Of a DNA stretch of 64,000 nt, positions 62,958 through 64,000 are shown in pieces; within the stretch, counting starts at the first letter, position 1; each line of letters starts with the position of its first letter. A program made the position numbers and the translations under genes. The DNA is from CAYSUS01 sp964434165 (lineage in GTDB: Bacteria > Planctomycetota > Planctomycetia > Pirellulales > Thermoguttaceae): positions 31,606-95,605 of the forward strand of contig CAYSUS010000011.1 in NCBI GenBank assembly GCA_964434165.1. Reading direction: 5' to 3'. The notes beneath the pieces are model-generated. The model had not been told where the DNA came from. It saw nothing but the letters and a program-made list of their open reading frames with translations, and made no database searches.

Positions 62958-63644
62958 TTACGGGACGAGAGGGGGTAGACCGTCCAAGGGCTCGTCGAGC
63001 ACGTCCCCCATCTCCAAGAACGAGACGTTTGTGAAGTCGCGATCCTCAATTAGCTGCTTCACGTCGTCAGTGCAGTATATCCAAGCAGGTGTTTCCTCTA
63101 CCCGGAAGATCCCACGAATGGGGGGAACAAATACGCCCTCTCCTGGAATACGTGGTTGCATCCGCTTGACCAACTCCATGCGTTGTTGATCCCACGATGT
63201 CTCCTCGTGCTGAACGCCGGACACGTTGTAGGCCACCGTTCCATCTTCCCGATGCTCCTCGCTGACGGTGGAGCGATCTCGGTCGAGTCGCGTCCATGCC
63301 GTCACCCAGAGATCCCACAGGTTCGGACCCGAGTACGGAAGCTTGATCATCGCCTTCTTGGAGCGACGCTTCGCAGGCTCGGAATTCTCCTGCATCTGGA
63401 CGGACCGAAGCTCATAGCCTTCGACATGTGCGTCGGCCAGTGCCTGACCTACACGGTCGGTCACGACAATGTCCGTGTCGAGCCCTGGCCATGTGAAATC
63501 ACCCACGACATCGGAATCCGGTTCCCATTCAATTACCAGCGGCCGTCTTCGCTGCTTGTATTCACCTTCCTGCCACGTCCCTCCGCTACGGCTAGCACGA
63601 GCGAAGTGGTAGTCGAACGGCTCTGATAGTCTCCACAGTTTCAT
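62958..63644 (-). CDS. Probable immunity protein, Imm11/DUF1629-like
   Basis: A 228-residue cytoplasmic protein. It begins MKLWRLSEPFDYHFARASR, continues RRRPLVIEWEPDSDVVGDFT then WPGLDTDIVVTDRVGQALAD, and ends IFRVEETPAWIYCTDDVKQL followed by IEDRDFTNVSFLEMGDVLD. This order (MKxWxLs..RPLVIEW..GDF..ivvtdrvgqaL..IFrv....iYctddvk..I...g..nvsFle) matches my memory of Imm11/DUF1629 immunity proteins. A distant relation to the SitI6 type is also possible. The start ATG overlaps the toxin stop by four bases (ATGA). GC content is well below the window average, suggesting transfer. It should neutralise the adjacent toxin. Confidence 0.65.
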   Translation of the reverse strand: MKLWRLSEPFDYHFARASRSGGTWQEGEYKQRRRPLVIEWEPDSDVVGDFTWPGLDTDIVVTDRVGQALADAHVEGYELRSVQMQENSEPAKRRSKKAMIKLPYSGPNLWDLWVTAWTRLDRDRSTVSEEHREDGTVAYNVSGVQHEETSWDQQRMELVKRMQPRIPGEGVFVPPIRGIFRVEETPAWIYCTDDVKQLIEDRDFTNVSFLEMGDVLDEPLDGLPPLVP

Positions 63645-63877
63645 GGCCGGTATCCCTCCAGGCCGAACTGTTTCACGAGTTCGTTTCTGATACGGAGCAC
63701 ATCATCAACAGTCGGCTTACCACCAACGTCAAGCAGTCGTCGCTTGAACGCCTCATTGTAGGCTCCACCTCCCGCTCCCTGATGAATCTGCTTGTGTAGA
63801 TTCTCGGGGATACTCCAGCGGTTCGGCGCTCCAGCACGTCCGCGAACAAGTGGGTTGTTAGCGACGTCATCCGGCAA
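63641..63877 (-). CDS. Truncated polymorphic-toxin C-terminal module (toxin tail)
   Basis: A 78-residue frame read from a TTG at 63877. It contains NPLVRGRAGAPNRWSIPENL, then HKQIHQGAGGGAYNEAFKRR and LLDVGGKPTVDDVLRIRNEL, ending FGLEGYRP. The W-s-I-P..lHkxIHxGxGGGxYNxxFkxxL pattern with two histidines is that of nuclease-like C-terminal toxin domains, including those of SitA-type lipoprotein toxins. Upstream in frame there is a stop (TGA, 63901-63899) only 8 codons before the TTG, so no N-terminal delivery domain exists here. It is thus an orphan toxin tail, possibly inactive. Its stop overlaps the immunity start (ATGA), which argues for a genuine toxin-immunity pair. Confidence 0.55.
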   Translation of the reverse strand: MPDDVANNPLVRGRAGAPNRWSIPENLHKQIHQGAGGGAYNEAFKRRLLDVGGKPTVDDVLRIRNELVKQFGLEGYRP

Positions 63878-63901
63878 GCTCTTCAGTATTTCGGGGATTC
63901 A

Positions 63902-64000
63902 GGGATTTTAGTGGCGGACAGGTGTTTGAAGTAGGCGATGGAAGGGGTTGCCGGAAATGGGGACGTGCGTTTTCAGAACAAAGGAGAGTTGTTGTTGTGA
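63902..64000. other. Right-edge sequence, no gene supported
   Basis: A plus-strand AAAGGAGAG (63980-63988) near the edge looks like a ribosome binding site for a gene starting beyond the window. A 20-codon frame (63939-64000) ends at the edge. No family can be named. Confidence 0.3.

Overview
The window reads as a piece of a high-GC planctomycete chromosome. The evidence is the gene content: three DUF1598 proteins, PEP-CTERM exported proteins, a Tat-exported DUF1080 (3-keto-disaccharide hydrolase) protein, an ABC permease fused to a GldG-like domain, and dispersed intergenic repeats of types I associate with that phylum. Assignment below phylum is not possible by eye. I saw no tRNA, rRNA, CRISPR array or transposase gene.

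Layout. 1-9050: the start of a membrane protein running off the left edge, a thioredoxin-trypsin fusion, a ROK glucokinase, an alanine-rich small protein, nadB (NAD synthesis), and a HEAT-repeat protein with a small membrane protein. 9377-15256: a three-gene operon encoding a gliding-type ABC exporter (ATPase, fused GldF-GldG permease, DUF4340 protein). 15802-17828: an intact PEP-CTERM protein, a broken C-type-lectin PEP-CTERM gene on the other strand, and a lone hypB. 17850-23911 (minus): a cell-elongation operon read from a clear promoter at about 24,100: coiled-coil membrane protein, small membrane protein, mreB, mreC, mreD, mrdA. This implies a peptidoglycan wall and rod or ovoid growth machinery. 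24388-26955: lnt (lipoprotein acylation) and a Bax1-I family membrane protein.

27561-31773 is an envelope cluster: a small secreted protein, two outer-membrane barrels, and a C39 peptidase beside one barrel. The barrel plus C39 pair recalls the FapF/FapD pair of functional-amyloid export. 31823-44242: a SUMF1-like protein, a glycerate kinase, an Asp-box PEP-CTERM protein, DUF58, a serine hydrolase, and dnaE.

44603-51243 is the most distinctive block. Three paralogous secreted DUF1598 proteins, each ending in WWW(D/N), surround an ECF sigma factor, its membrane anti-sigma protein and a PDZ protein. The middle DUF1598 gene sits in the sigma operon. 51409-58613: an M14 carboxypeptidase, MoxR, a PQQ-propeller/LamG protein, a PilZ-like protein, a Cys-rich envelope protein and the DUF1080 protein. 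58785-62071: three TadE/TadG-like pseudopilins. 62958-63877: a lower-GC, probably acquired toxin-tail/immunity pair in which the toxin has lost its front end.

All names rest on motifs read by eye. No database search was run.
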